DNA of 64,000 nucleotides from Azospirillum sp. TSO35-2 (GTDB taxonomy: Bacteria; Pseudomonadota; Alphaproteobacteria; Azospirillales; Azospirillaceae), in the NCBI RefSeq assembly GCF_003116095.1, contig NZ_LGRA01000013.1, forward strand, positions 63,342-127,341, written 5' to 3'. The translations under genes and the position numbers were made by a program. Below the pieces are notes generated by a model, which saw nothing but the letters and a program-made list of their open reading frames with translations, had not been told where the DNA came from and searched no databases. Of this stretch, positions 25,811 through 35,483 are shown piece after piece (position 1 is the first letter of the stretch; every line of letters starts with the position of its first letter).

Positions 25811-27220
25811 TCACTCCGCGGGGGTGATGGCGTGGTCGTCGCCCGGCTCCGCGGCCGACAGCGGCCGCTTCGGGCTCTGCGCCTCGCGGGGCTGGCCTGT
25901 GTCGTGCAGCGGTTTCGGCCCGATACGCAGCAGCCGGATCAGGTAATAGGTGCCGGCGCCGTAGATGATGCTGTAGGCGACGACGAAGGCCAGCAGCGAA
26001 GTCAGCGCCGCCGCCACCGTCAGCGACGGCGTCACCGCGTCGGCGGTGCGCAGATGGCCCTGGACGACCCAGGGCTGCCGGCCGATCTCGGTGGTGAACC
26101 AGCCGGCCAGGATGGCGATGAAGCCGATCGGCATGCAGGCGATCAGGACCCGGAAGAACCAGTCGGTGCGGTACAGCCGGTCGCGGAACCGCAGCACCAG
26201 ATGCACCACCGCGACCGCCAGCATCAGCATGCCGATGCCGACCATCAGGCGGAAGGTCCAGAAGATGATGGCCGGGCTCGGCCGCTCATCGGCCGGGAAC
26301 TCCTTCAGGCCGGGAACACGGCCGTTGAGGTCGTGGGTCAGGATCAGGCTCGACAGCCCGTCGATGCCGATCTCCCAGTGGTTGGTTTCCGCCTTCACGT
26401 CGGGAATGGCGAACAGCACCAGGGGGGCCCGCGTGCCGCCCTCCCAGTTGCCTTCCATCGCGGCGATCTTGGCCGGCTGGTGTTCCAGCGTGTTCAGGCC
26501 GTGCTGGTCGCCCAGGAAGATCTGCAAGGGCGCCAGCACGGTGATCAGCCCCAGCGCCATGCTCAACCCCAGCCGCGCGTGGTCGAGGTAGCGGCGCGTC
26601 AGCAGATACCACGCGCTGATGCCGGCGACGACGAAGCTGGTCGTCAGGAACATCGCCGTCACCATGTGGACGAGGCGATAGGGGAAGGAGGGGTTGAACA
26701 CCACCTGCCACCAGTCGGTGACGAAATAGCGGCCGTCGCGGATGGTGAAGCCGGCCGGGGTGTGCATCCAGCTGTTGGCCGACAGGATCCAGAAGGACGA
26801 CAGCAGCGTGCCCAGCGCCACCAGGCAGGCCGCCATCAGATGGATGCCGCGCGGCACCCGGTCGCGGCCGAACAGCAGGATGCCGAGGAAGGCGGCCTCC
26901 AGGAAGAAGGCGGTGACGACCTCATACTGGATCAGCGGGCCCAGCACATTGCCCACCGTGTCGGACCAGCGGCTCCAGTTGGTGCCGAACTGGTAGGACA
27001 TGACGATCCCCGACACCACGCCCAGCCCGAAGGACAGGGCGAAGATCTTGGTCCAGAACTCCGACAGGCTGCGGTAGATGCCCTTGCCGGTGCCGACCCA
27101 CAGCGCCTCCAGCAACGCGATCCAGCAGGCAAGACCGACGGTGAAGCTGGGGAACAGGATGTGGAAGGAGATCGTGAACGCGAACTGGATCCGCGACAGG
27201 ATCAATGGATCGAGGTCCAT
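25811..27220 (-). CDS. cydA: Cytochrome bd-type (cyanide-insensitive) ubiquinol oxidase subunit I
   Basis: 469 residues. The haem ligand His20 is in FAFTISFHILFPSFTVG. A second haem histidine is in YRLVHMVTAMFLTTSFV, and GRQPWVVQGHLRTADAVTPS is the conserved motif before the last helices. The quinol-binding Q-loop is short and the protein is about 50 residues shorter than E. coli CydA, which fits the CioA (cyanide-insensitive) subclass. The ATG at 27220 has AGAGG upstream. CydA and CydB give a terminal oxidase alternative to the bc1-cytochrome oxidase branch, also represented here. Confidence 0.95.
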   Translation of the reverse strand: MDLDPLILSRIQFAFTISFHILFPSFTVGLACWIALLEALWVGTGKGIYRSLSEFWTKIFALSFGLGVVSGIVMSYQFGTNWSRWSDTVGNVLGPLIQYEVVTAFFLEAAFLGILLFGRDRVPRGIHLMAACLVALGTLLSSFWILSANSWMHTPAGFTIRDGRYFVTDWWQVVFNPSFPYRLVHMVTAMFLTTSFVVAGISAWYLLTRRYLDHARLGLSMALGLITVLAPLQIFLGDQHGLNTLEHQPAKIAAMEGNWEGGTRAPLVLFAIPDVKAETNHWEIGIDGLSSLILTHDLNGRVPGLKEFPADERPSPAIIFWTFRLMVGIGMLMLAVAVVHLVLRFRDRLYRTDWFFRVLIACMPIGFIAILAGWFTTEIGRQPWVVQGHLRTADAVTPSLTVAAALTSLLAFVVAYSIIYGAGTYYLIRLLRIGPKPLHDTGQPREAQSPKRPLSAAEPGDDHAITPAE

Positions 27221-27435
27221 GGCCGCCGCCTCTTTTTGTTTGGGCGCATGAAAAGCCGCACGCCGAGCGCAAGCGCGGCGTTGGCTGTGGCAAGACCCCA
27301 TGTAGGGTGAGTGATTGCGCCGGAAAGGGGACTAGTCTTTCGGGGCCATCCTGGCGCTGAACGGGATAACAGCGATGCGCCGCTTTTCGCCGGATGGCCC
27401 ACAGTCGCCGGAGCGGGGGGCTCCGGCGCGGGGAT

Positions 27436-28083
27436 TCAATGCGGCGGATAGACGCTGGTGATGCCGGAAATGATGGTCTGCGCCGCCAGCGCCGCCAGCA
27501 CGATGCCCAGCACCCGGCTGACGGTGTGGATCACCGTGCGGCCCAGCAATCGCCCGACCCGGTCGGCCGCCAGCAGGATCAGCGTCACCCCGCCGATCAC
27601 CGTCGCCGCCGCCCCCAGCACGCTGGCCTGTCCCGCCACCGTGACGCCGGTGCGGTCCATCAGCAGCAGGATCGAGGTGATCGCCCCCGGCCCGGCGATC
27701 AGCGGCACCGCCAGCGGGAACACCGCGATGTCGTGCGCGTCCTCGTCGGTCATCGCCTCGCCGGTGTCACGCTCCTTGCGTTCGGAGCGCCGGCCGAACA
27801 GCATCTCGAAGGCGATCCAGAACAGCAGCGCACCGCCGGCGATGCGGAAGGCCGGCATGTCGATCGACAGCGTCTGCAGCACGACCTTGCCGAAATAGGC
27901 GAAGAACACCAGCACCACGAAGGCGATGGCGGTGCCGCGCAGCGCGATGATCCGCTTGTGGCGGTCGTCGAAGCCGCGGGTCAGCGCGATGAACAGCGGC
28001 ACCAGCCCCGGCGGATCGACCACGACGAAGAAGACGACGAGGTTGCTGATGTAGTCGGACAACGCGGCACCGCCCGTTTGCAT
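27436..28083 (-). CDS. MarC family integral membrane protein
   Basis: 215 residues with six hydrophobic segments in the MarC/UPF0056 layout. VVFFVVVDPPGLVPLFIALT lies in the first half, and FPLAVPLIAGPGAITSILLL carries the second repeat's P-loop-like turn. Despite the name, members are not shown to give multidrug resistance, and the role is unknown. A 9-bp GC hairpin lies 8-30 bases past its stop but has no T-tract. Confidence 0.9.
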   Translation of the reverse strand: MQTGGAALSDYISNLVVFFVVVDPPGLVPLFIALTRGFDDRHKRIIALRGTAIAFVVLVFFAYFGKVVLQTLSIDMPAFRIAGGALLFWIAFEMLFGRRSERKERDTGEAMTDEDAHDIAVFPLAVPLIAGPGAITSILLLMDRTGVTVAGQASVLGAAATVIGGVTLILLAADRVGRLLGRTVIHTVSRVLGIVLAALAAQTIISGITSVYPPH

Positions 28084-28127
28084 TCAAGGATTGGTCACAC
28101 CAATCATAGGCTTGGCCGACACGGGCG

Positions 28128-28820
28128 TCACCCCTCGATCAATGCGTGGGCGAAGCTCTCCAGCCCCTGCAATCCCGCCGGGGTGAGTTGGTAGGTGCCG
28201 CGCCCGACCCGCTCGAACCAGCCATAGACGTTGCGTTGCAGGATGGCGGCGACGTCCTTCGGCGCCCCGGCCTTGCGCAACGCGGCGACCGTCAGCGGCC
28301 CGGCGCGCAACAGCCGGGCGCAACGCAACGCGTCCTGGCGGTAGGCAGTGACGATGGCGACCCGGGTCGAGCCGCCGCGGTTGGGATCGCCGACCCGCCG
28401 CGCGTGCTCGCCCAGCAGGCGGTGAGTGCGTTTCTTGTCCTTGCGCGGGGTGTAGGGGACCGGGTCGAGCAGCACGGCGACGCGATGGCCCTCCGCCAAC
28501 CCAAGATCGACCATCAGCAGGCCGAGCCCGAGCCGGCGGCACAGCTTCTTCACGTCGCTGTCCAGCGGCGACGGGCCGGTCGCCTTGCGCCCCGGCTGCG
28601 GCACGGCGAGGTAGACGCTGTCGCTGATCGCCAGCCGGTCGACGCCCTGGAGCACGAGGTCGAGCGTGAAGCGTTTCTTCAACTCGACCACCACCGGCGG
28701 CTCGGCCGCCCGGGTGGCGACGAGGTCGCAACCGTGGATCTCGGCCTTCACGTCATAGCCCTGGGCTTCCAGAAAGGCTTTCACCGGGGCGTAGAGGTCG
28801 GTTTCGGCGGTGATGGTCAA
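28128..28820 (-). CDS. DUF2161 family, predicted PD-(D/E)XK-type protein, coupled to ccdAB
   Basis: 230 residues. TDLYAPVKAFLEAQGYDVKAEIHGCDLVA...PPVVVELKKRF has the spaced acidic residue and the E-x-K pair expected of a PD-(D/E)XK core. The C-terminal part (from about 170) resembles a winged helix: PLTVAALRKAGAPKDVAAILQRNVYGWFERVGRGTYQLTPAG. The family is annotated as a putative phosphodiesterase; no member that I know of is characterised. The start is a TTG whose last base pairs overlap the ccdB stop (TTGA), so translation is probably coupled to the toxin gene. Confidence 0.8.
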   Translation of the reverse strand: MTITAETDLYAPVKAFLEAQGYDVKAEIHGCDLVATRAAEPPVVVELKKRFTLDLVLQGVDRLAISDSVYLAVPQPGRKATGPSPLDSDVKKLCRRLGLGLLMVDLGLAEGHRVAVLLDPVPYTPRKDKKRTHRLLGEHARRVGDPNRGGSTRVAIVTAYRQDALRCARLLRAGPLTVAALRKAGAPKDVAAILQRNVYGWFERVGRGTYQLTPAGLQGLESFAHALIEG

Positions 28821-29137
28821 AAATCGCCTGTCAGGACATCAATGGCGCGTCGAATCGCGAAATAATCATGGTTCAGCGATGACACGACTGGTCCAATATG
28901 GGACACCGAAACCGCAGCCATCTCGGGGGTCATCACAACAAAGGCTTCGCCGAGAACATTGACGACCGGCATGATGTCACGAATGAGCGGCGGTGCATGC
29001 GCCTCACGCCTCAGAGGTACAACGAGCTTCGATGCCCGTATCTCGACATAGTCCCCTTGCACGATCAGCAGGTAGGGCACCGGATTATTGCTCGGGCTGC
29101 GCGCTGCCGGATTGCGGCACACATCCAGAAAACGCAT
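28817..29137 (-). CDS. ccdB: CcdB-family toxin
   Basis: 106 residues matching CcdB along its length: an N-terminal RNP....PVPYLLIVQGDYVEI, then KLVVPLRRE, the conserved MPVVNVLGEAFVVMTPEMAAVSVSHIG, and a C-terminal helix. CcdB poisons DNA gyrase. F-plasmid CcdB needs its last residues Trp-Gly-Ile; here the chain ends Gly-Asp-Phe, so gyrase poisoning is not assured. The ATG at 29137 shares one base with the ccdA stop (TGATG), and its stop overlaps the DUF2161 start. Confidence 0.88.
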   Translation of the reverse strand: MRFLDVCRNPAARSPSNNPVPYLLIVQGDYVEIRASKLVVPLRREAHAPPLIRDIMPVVNVLGEAFVVMTPEMAAVSVSHIGPVVSSLNHDYFAIRRAIDVLTGDF

Positions 29138-29322
29138 CAAAACAGCCTTAAGCCGTCACCGAAAACACCACTCTTCTCTACGTATTCATCATAGGCTTTC
29201 ATGGCCTCACGATTTTCCTCGATCCACCGTTGCTTTTCAGCTTCGGTGGTTTTGGCCTGCCCATGCCTGCCGGAGTGACGCGAAGCAGCCGCGCCGTTCT
29301 TTCCGGCCGAACGATTGGCCAT
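29137..29322 (-). CDS. ccdA: CcdA-type antitoxin
   Basis: 61 residues. The C-terminal half, EAEKQRWIEENREAMKAYDEYVEKSGVFGDGLRLF, is the CcdA toxin-binding motif (RW.EENREA...YN..VE..G.F.D..R.F). The N-terminal half is short and basic (MANRSAGKNGAAASRHSGRHG) instead of the usual ribbon-helix-helix DNA-binding domain, so autoregulation may be lost or carried out differently. GGGAGG lies about 8 bases before the ATG at 29322. Confidence 0.85.
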   Translation of the reverse strand: MANRSAGKNGAAASRHSGRHGQAKTTEAEKQRWIEENREAMKAYDEYVEKSGVFGDGLRLF

Positions 29323-29418
29323 AGGCTTGCCTCCCACTCCTGATCGGTTTGTAAAGGATAGGCTCCCGCCCCGGCACTGTCCAGGGCGGGAAAGCAGGCA
29401 AGCCCTATCGGCCACCCA

Positions 29419-31572
29419 TCACGCCGCAGCCTTCTGCTTGCGCAGGATGCCCAGGATGTCCGCCGCGGCCTTCGGGATGTTGGTGCCCGGCCCGTAGATC
29501 GCCGCGGCGCCCGCCTTGTACAGGTAATCGTAATCCTGCGGCGGGATGACGCCGCCGCACACCACCAGGATGTCACCGGCGCCCTGTTTGCGCAGTTCCT
29601 CGATCAGTTGCGGCACCAGGGTCTTGTGGCCGGCGGCCTGGCTCGACACGCCGATGACGTGGACGTCGTTCTCCACCGCCTGGCGGGCGGCCTCGTCCGG
29701 GGTCTGGAACAGCGGGCCGATGTCGACGTCGAAGCCGATGTCGGCGAAGCTGGTGGCGATGACCTTGGCGCCGCGGTCATGGCCGTCCTGGCCCATCTTC
29801 ACCACCAGGATGCGCGGCCGGCGGCCTTCCTCAGCGGCGAAGGCGGCGACATCCTCCTGGATCTTCTTGAAGCCCTCGTCGCCGTCATAGGCCGAGCCGT
29901 AGACGCCCGACACCGAGCGGATGACCGCGACATGCCGCGTGAAGGCCTTTTCCAGCGCGTCGGAGATTTCGCCGACGGTGGCGCGGGCGCGGGTCGCCTC
30001 GACGGCGAGCGCCAGCAGGTTGCCGGTCTTCTCGGTCGCCGCCTTGGTCAGGGCCTCCAGCGCCGCGACGCACTTGGCCTCGTCGCGGTTGGCGCGGACC
30101 GATTTCAGCCGGGCGATCTGCGATTCGCGGACGGCGGTGTTGTCGATGTCCAGCACGTCGACGCCCTCCGGGTTTTCCGGACGGTACTTGTTGACGCCGA
30201 CGATGACCTCCTCGCCGCGGTCGATGGCGGCCTGCCGGCGGGCGGCGGCCTCCTCGATCAGCAGCTTGGGCATGCCGCTCTCGACGGCCTTGGTCATGCC
30301 GCCCATCTCCTCGACCCGATTGATCAGTTCCATCGCCGCCTTGGCGAGGCTGTGGGTCAGGTGCTCGACATAGTAGGAGCCGCCGAGCGGATCGACCACC
30401 TTGGTCACGCCGGTTTCCTCGGCGATCACCAGCTGGGTGTTGCGGGCGATGCGGGCCGAGGTCTTGGTCGGCAGGCCCAGCGCCTCGTCGAAGGCGTTGG
30501 TGTGCAGCGACTGGGTGCCGCCCAGCACCGCCGCCATCGCCTCGATGGTGGTGCGGATGACGTTGTTGTAGGGGTCCTGCTCGGTCAACGACACGCCCGA
30601 GGTCTGGCAATGGGTGCGCAGCGCCAGCGAGCGCGCGTCCTTCGGCTGGAACTTCTCCTGCATCAGCGACGACCACAGCAGGCGCGCGGCGCGCAGCTTG
30701 GCGATCTCCATGAAGAAATTCATGCCGATGGAGAAGAAGAAGGACAGGCGCGGCGCGAACTTGTCGACCGGCAGGCCCTTCGACATGGCGGCGCGGACAT
30801 ATTCCAGCCCGTCGGCGATGGTGAAGGCGAGTTCCTGCACCGCCGTCGCCCCGGCTTCCTGCATGTGATAGCCGGAAATCGAGATCGAGTTGAACTTCGG
30901 CATGTGCTGCGAGGTGTACTCGATGATGTCGGCAATGATCCGCATCGAGGGTTCGGGCGGGTAGATGTAGGTGTTGCGGACCATGAACTCCTTCAGGATG
31001 TCGTTCTGAATGGTTCCGCTCAGCTTGTCCTGCGACACGCCCTGCTCTTCCGCCGCGACGATGTAGCCGGCGAGGATCGGCAGCACCGCCCCGTTCATCG
31101 TCATCGACACCGACATCTTGTCGAGCGGGATGTCGGCGAACAGCAGCTTCATGTCCTCGACGCTGTCGATGGCGACGCCGGCCTTGCCAACGTCACCGAC
31201 GACGCGCGGATGGTCGCTGTCGTAGCCGCGGTGGGTGGCGAGGTCGAAGGCCACCGACAGGCCCATCTGCCCGGCCTTGAGGTTCGCCTTGTAGAAGGCG
31301 TTCGATTCCTCGGCGGTCGAGAAGCCGGCGTACTGGCGGATGGTCCAGGGCTTCACCGCGTACATCGTGGCGCGCGGGCCGCGGGTGAAGGGGGCGAAGC
31401 CGGGCAGGCCATCCAGTTCCAACCCCTCCAGGTCGGCGGCGGTGTAGAGCGCCTTGACGTCGAGACCTTCCGGCGTCTTCCAGGTCAGCTTGCCCAGGTC
31501 GCCGTCGGCGCCGAGATCCTTGGCGGCCAGCTTGTCCCAATCGGCAAGGGTCTTCTTGGGGAACTCGGTCAT
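29419..31572 (-). CDS. scpA: Methylmalonyl-CoA mutase
   Basis: 717 residues, a single-chain adenosylcobalamin mutase converting (R)-methylmalonyl-CoA to succinyl-CoA. The TIM barrel spans roughly residues 30-560, with [28 protein letters not shown] and [21 protein letters not shown]. The C-terminal B12 domain has [13 protein letters not shown] (the D-x-H-x-x-G motif), then [14 protein letters not shown] and [15 protein letters not shown]. It is the last gene of the pccB-pccA-scpA strand block. A perfect 14-bp hairpin separates it from pccA. No MeaB/ArgK chaperone or epimerase gene is present here. Confidence 0.97.
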   Translation of the reverse strand: MTEFPKKTLADWDKLAAKDLGADGDLGKLTWKTPEGLDVKALYTAADLEGLELDGLPGFAPFTRGPRATMYAVKPWTIRQYAGFSTAEESNAFYKANLKAGQMGLSVAFDLATHRGYDSDHPRVVGDVGKAGVAIDSVEDMKLLFADIPLDKMSVSMTMNGAVLPILAGYIVAAEEQGVSQDKLSGTIQNDILKEFMVRNTYIYPPEPSMRIIADIIEYTSQHMPKFNSISISGYHMQEAGATAVQELAFTIADGLEYVRAAMSKGLPVDKFAPRLSFFFSIGMNFFMEIAKLRAARLLWSSLMQEKFQPKDARSLALRTHCQTSGVSLTEQDPYNNVIRTTIEAMAAVLGGTQSLHTNAFDEALGLPTKTSARIARNTQLVIAEETGVTKVVDPLGGSYYVEHLTHSLAKAAMELINRVEEMGGMTKAVESGMPKLLIEEAAARRQAAIDRGEEVIVGVNKYRPENPEGVDVLDIDNTAVRESQIARLKSVRANRDEAKCVAALEALTKAATEKTGNLLALAVEATRARATVGEISDALEKAFTRHVAVIRSVSGVYGSAYDGDEGFKKIQEDVAAFAAEEGRRPRILVVKMGQDGHDRGAKVIATSFADIGFDVDIGPLFQTPDEAARQAVENDVHVIGVSSQAAGHKTLVPQLIEELRKQGAGDILVVCGGVIPPQDYDYLYKAGAAAIYGPGTNIPKAAADILGILRKQKAAA

Positions 31573-31636
31573 CGACGCCTCCTGAGGGCTTCTTATGGGC
31601 GTAGGTAGGAGCTTTTCAGTGCGCTTCCTCCCGAAA

Positions 31637-31666
31637 CCCCTCTCCCGCCGGTCGGCGGGAGAGGGG
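31637..31666. repeat. Perfect hairpin repeat between pccA and methylmalonyl-CoA mutase
   Basis: Fourteen-base arms, CCCCTCTCCCGCCG and its complement, are separated by GT only. It belongs to the CCTCTCCC-GGGAGAGG family. It sits between two genes of one pathway and may lower readthrough or protect mRNA ends. Confidence 0.8.
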
Positions 31667-31708
31667 CAAGGGGGACGCTTCCTCTCGGGTGCTTTTTTTC
31701 TTATTGGG

Positions 31709-33709
31709 TTACGCGAATTCCACGATCTTCTGATCGACCGCCAGGCTGCTGCCCGGGGCTGCGTGGATTTTCGCGACCGTTCCGTCCTGCGAGGCCCGCA
31801 GGATGTTTTCCATCTTCATCGCCTCGACCACGGCCAGCACCTCGCCGGCCTTGATCTCCTGGCCTTCCGTCACCGCCAGCGACACCAGCAGGCCCGGCAT
31901 CGGCGACAGGAGGAACTTCGACATGTCCGGCGGCGCCTTCACCGGCATCAGCGCGTCGAGCGTGGCCGCCTTCGGCGTCAGCACCTTCACCACCGCCTGC
32001 GAACCGCTGTGGTGCAGGCGATAGCCGATGCCGACACGGTCGATCTGGATGCAGACATGCTCGCCGTTGACCGTGCCGCGGAACAGCGGCTCGCCCAACT
32101 GCCAGTCGCTCCACACCGTGTGGTGCTTGCCGTCGATGTCGACGGTGTAGCCGACACGCTGCGGGCTACCCTCGGCCGGGTGCAGGTGCACCGGGTGCGG
32201 CGTGCCGTCCAGCACCACCACCCAGTCGTCGCGCACCTTGACCTTGCTGCCCGGCAGCTTGCCGGAGATCTGGATGTCGCGGTCGTTGTGGCTGCGGTGG
32301 ATGACGGCGGCGACCGCGACCAGCACCGCCGGGTCCTCCGGCGGCAGATCCGACGCGTGGAAGCCGTTGGCGTATTCCTCGGCGATGAAGTTGGTGGTCA
32401 GCCGGCCGTCGACGAAGCGCTGGTTCGCCATCAGCGAGGCCAGGAACGGGATGTTGTGGCTGACGCCACGGATGTAATACTGGTCCAGCGCCTCGCGCAT
32501 CCGGCCGATCGCCGCATCGCGGGTCGAGCCCCAGGTGCAGAGCTTGGCGATCATCGGGTCGTAGAACATCGAGATCTCGCCACCCTCGAACACGCCGGTG
32601 TCGACGCGGACATGGGGGTCGTCGGCGGGCGGACGGTACTGCGACAGGCGGCCGGTGGAGGGCAGGAAGTTGCGGAAGGGGTCCTCCGCATAGACGCGCG
32701 CCTCGATCGCCCAGCCATGCAGGCGGACGTCGTCCTGCTTGATCGTCAGCTTCTCGCCCGCCGCGACACGGATCATCAGCTCGACCAGATCGAAGCCGGT
32801 GATCAGCTCGGTGACCGGGTGCTCGACCTGGAGACGGGTGTTCATCTCCAGGAAGTAGAAGTTGCGCTCGGCGTCGACGATGAACTCGACGGTACCGGCC
32901 GACTTGTACTGGACCGCGTCGGCCAGGGCCACCGCCTGCTCGCCCATCGCCTTGCGGGTGGCGGCGTCGAGGAACGGGCTCGGCGCCTCCTCGATCACCT
33001 TCTGATGGCGGCGCTGGATCGAGCATTCGCGCTCGCCCAGATAGAGCGAGGTGCCCTGCCCGTCGGCCAGCAGCTGGATTTCGATGTGGCGCGGCTGCTG
33101 GATGTACTTCTCGACGAAGACGCGGTCGTCGGCGAAGCTGGAGCGTGCCTCGTTGGTCGCCGAACGGAAGCCCTCGCGGGCCTCCTCGTCGTTCCAGGCC
33201 ACGCGCATGCCCTTGCCACCGCCGCCGGCCGACGCCTTGATCATCACCGGATAGCCGATGTCGCGGGCGATCATCACCGCCTCTTCATCGTCGGCGATGA
33301 CGCCGAGATAGCCGGGGACGGTCGACACGCCGGCGGCCTTCGCCAGCTTCTTGGACTCGATCTTGTCGCCCATCGCCCGCATGGCATGGGCGTCGGGACC
33401 GATGAAGGCGATGCCGGCAGCGGCCAGCGCCTCCTGGAAGTCGGGCTTCTCGGACAGGAAGCCGTAGCCGGGATGAACGGCCTGGGCGCCGGTCTTCTTG
33501 CAGGCGTCGACGATCCGGTCGATCAGCAGGTAGCTCTGCGCCGAGGCCGGCGGGCCGATGTGCACGGCCTCGTCGGCCATCTCGACATGCAGGGCGTTCT
33601 TGTCGGCGTCGGAATAGACCGCGACCGTCTTGATGCCCATGCGGCGCGCCGTGCGGATGACGCGGCAGGCGATCTCGCCACGGTTGGCGATGAGAATCTT
33701 CTCGAACAT
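31709..33709 (-). CDS. pccA: Propionyl-CoA carboxylase alpha (biotin) subunit
   Basis: 666 residues. The N-terminal biotin carboxylase domain opens [25 protein letters not shown], with the ATP-grasp motif [15 protein letters not shown] and [15 protein letters not shown] linker BT domain follows. The C-terminal biotinyl domain has the modified lysine, about K632, in VVEAMKMEN. With PccB it carboxylates propionyl-CoA to methylmalonyl-CoA. I chose the ATG at 33709 because it matches the universal family start, 11 bases after pccB. Confidence 0.97.
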   Translation of the reverse strand: MFEKILIANRGEIACRVIRTARRMGIKTVAVYSDADKNALHVEMADEAVHIGPPASAQSYLLIDRIVDACKKTGAQAVHPGYGFLSEKPDFQEALAAAGIAFIGPDAHAMRAMGDKIESKKLAKAAGVSTVPGYLGVIADDEEAVMIARDIGYPVMIKASAGGGGKGMRVAWNDEEAREGFRSATNEARSSFADDRVFVEKYIQQPRHIEIQLLADGQGTSLYLGERECSIQRRHQKVIEEAPSPFLDAATRKAMGEQAVALADAVQYKSAGTVEFIVDAERNFYFLEMNTRLQVEHPVTELITGFDLVELMIRVAAGEKLTIKQDDVRLHGWAIEARVYAEDPFRNFLPSTGRLSQYRPPADDPHVRVDTGVFEGGEISMFYDPMIAKLCTWGSTRDAAIGRMREALDQYYIRGVSHNIPFLASLMANQRFVDGRLTTNFIAEEYANGFHASDLPPEDPAVLVAVAAVIHRSHNDRDIQISGKLPGSKVKVRDDWVVVLDGTPHPVHLHPAEGSPQRVGYTVDIDGKHHTVWSDWQLGEPLFRGTVNGEHVCIQIDRVGIGYRLHHSGSQAVVKVLTPKAATLDALMPVKAPPDMSKFLLSPMPGLLVSLAVTEGQEIKAGEVLAVVEAMKMENILRASQDGTVAKIHAAPGSSLAVDQKIVEFA

Positions 33710-33720
33710 GCTGCCGGCCC

Positions 33721-35253
33721 TCACAGCGGAATGTTGTCGTGCTTGCGCCAGGGGTTCTGGAGCTGCTTGTTCTTCAGCATGGACAGCGCCTTCGTGATGC
33801 GGCGGCGGGTGCCGTGCGGCATGATGACGTCGTCGATGTAGCCACGCGACGCGGCGACGAAGGGGTTGGCGAACTTCTGGCGGTATTCCTCGGTCCGCGC
33901 CTCGATCTTCTCGGCGTCGCCGATGTCGCCGCGGAAGATGATCTCCACCGCACCCTTGGACCCCATCACGGCGATCTCGGCCGTCGGCCAAGCGTAATTG
34001 ATGTCGCCGCGCAGATGCTTGGACGACATCACGTCGTACGCGCCGCCGTACGCCTTGCGGGTGATGACCGTCACCTTCGGCACGGTGGCCTCGGCGTACG
34101 CGTACAGCAGCTTGGCACCGTGCTTGATGATGCCGTTGTACTCCTGGCTGGTGCCGGGCATGAAGCCGGGGACGTCGACCAGCGTCAGGATCGGGATTTC
34201 GAAGGCGTCGCAGAAGCGTACGAAGCGCGCCGCCTTCTTGGAGCTGTCGATGTCGAGGCAGCCGGCGAGCACCATCGGCTGGTTGGCGACGATGCCGACG
34301 GTGGAGCCGTTCATCCGGGCGAAGCCGATCAGGATGTTCTTGGCGTATTCCGGCTGGAGTTCGAAGAAGTCGCCCTCGTCGACGATCTTGAGGATCAGCT
34401 CCTTCATGTCGTACGGCTTGTTCGGGTTCTCCGGCACCAGCGTGTCGAGCGAGAAGTCCTGGCGGTCGAGCGGGTCGACGCAGGGACGCACCGGCGCCTT
34501 CTCGCGGTTCGACGACGGCAGGAAATCGACGAAGCGGCGCAGTTGCAGCAGCGCCTCGACGTCATTCTCGAAGGCCAGGTCGGCGACACCCGACTTGGTG
34601 GAATGGGTGATGGCGCCGCCCAACTCTTCCGCGGTCACGACCTCGTGGGTGACGGTCTTCACCACGTCCGGGCCGGTGACGAACATGTAGGAGCTGTCCT
34701 TCACCATGAAGATGAAGTCGGTCATCGCCGGCGAGTACACCGCGCCGCCCGCGCACGGTCCCATGATCAGCGAGATCTGCGGGATGACGCCCGACGCGTC
34801 GACGTTGCGCTGGAACACCTCGGCGTAGCCGCCGAGCGAGGCGACACCCTCCTGGATGCGGGCGCCGCCGGAATCGTTCAGGCCGATCACCGGCGCGCCG
34901 ACCTTCAGCGCCTGGTCCATGATCTTGCAGATCTTCTCGGCATGCGCTTCCGACAGCGCGCCGCCGAAGACGGTGAAATCCTGGCTGAAGACGAAGACGA
35001 GTCGCCCGTTGACGGTGCCGTGGCCGGTGACCACGCCGTCACCGGGGATCTTCTGGTTTTCCATGCCGAAGTCGATGCAGCGGTGTTCGACGAACATGTC
35101 GAACTCCTCGAACGATCCTTCGTCGAGGAACAAGTCGATGCGTTCGCGCGCGGTCAGCTTGCCTTTGGCATGCTGGCCGGCGATGCGCTTCTCACCGCCG
35201 CCCAGCCGCGCCGCGGCGCGCTTGGACTCCAACTTGGCCAGAATGTCTTGCAT
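33721..35253 (-). CDS. pccB: Propionyl-CoA carboxylase beta (carboxyltransferase) subunit
   Basis: 510 residues with paired crotonase-like domains. Motifs are [21 protein letters not shown] near the N-terminus, [14 protein letters not shown] and [21 protein letters not shown] (first oxyanion hole), and [35 protein letters not shown] and [11 protein letters not shown] (second). It transfers CO2 from carboxybiotin to propionyl-CoA. It heads the pccB-pccA block and diverges from a PccR-type regulator across 230 bases containing TTTGCAAA-like sites. Confidence 0.97.
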   Translation of the reverse strand: MQDILAKLESKRAAARLGGGEKRIAGQHAKGKLTARERIDLFLDEGSFEEFDMFVEHRCIDFGMENQKIPGDGVVTGHGTVNGRLVFVFSQDFTVFGGALSEAHAEKICKIMDQALKVGAPVIGLNDSGGARIQEGVASLGGYAEVFQRNVDASGVIPQISLIMGPCAGGAVYSPAMTDFIFMVKDSSYMFVTGPDVVKTVTHEVVTAEELGGAITHSTKSGVADLAFENDVEALLQLRRFVDFLPSSNREKAPVRPCVDPLDRQDFSLDTLVPENPNKPYDMKELILKIVDEGDFFELQPEYAKNILIGFARMNGSTVGIVANQPMVLAGCLDIDSSKKAARFVRFCDAFEIPILTLVDVPGFMPGTSQEYNGIIKHGAKLLYAYAEATVPKVTVITRKAYGGAYDVMSSKHLRGDINYAWPTAEIAVMGSKGAVEIIFRGDIGDAEKIEARTEEYRQKFANPFVAASRGYIDDVIMPHGTRRRITKALSMLKNKQLQNPWRKHDNIPL

Positions 35254-35345
35254 CGGGCGTTTCCACTCCTAGGCGTCGCCGTGTCGGTCCCCGCTCCAGC
35301 GTCGGCGACGCAATCGTTCACCGGAACGCCGCGGATTATTCACAA

Positions 35346-35438
35346 ACTTCGCATGGGTTCAAACAGCCTGTTCGCAAAAACGTGCGAACTTGCGAAGCCC
35401 TTTGCAAACGCCACTCTACGCTTGCTAAGCTTGCGAAG
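35346..35438. promoter_or_regulatory. Cluster of TTTGCAAA-like sites between pccB and pccR
   Basis: One exact TTTGCAAA (35401-35408) is surrounded by near matches: TTCGCAT (35349), TTCGCAAA (35371), GTGCGAAC (35382), CTTGCGAAG (35389), CTTGCTAAG (35421) and CTTGCGAAG (35430). Rhodobacter PccR is known to bind paired TTTGCAAA sequences before pccB, so this is the likely operator region for both divergent genes. Confidence 0.65.
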
Positions 35439-35483
35439 AACGGAGGCTTTCCAAGGCCGGCGCCGGGGCGGGATTTTATACGC

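Noticed and set aside
27406..27428. CGCCGGAGC/GCTCCGGCG hairpin after marC, considered as a terminator
   Set aside because: The stem is good but no T-tract follows on either strand, so I did not list it as a terminator.
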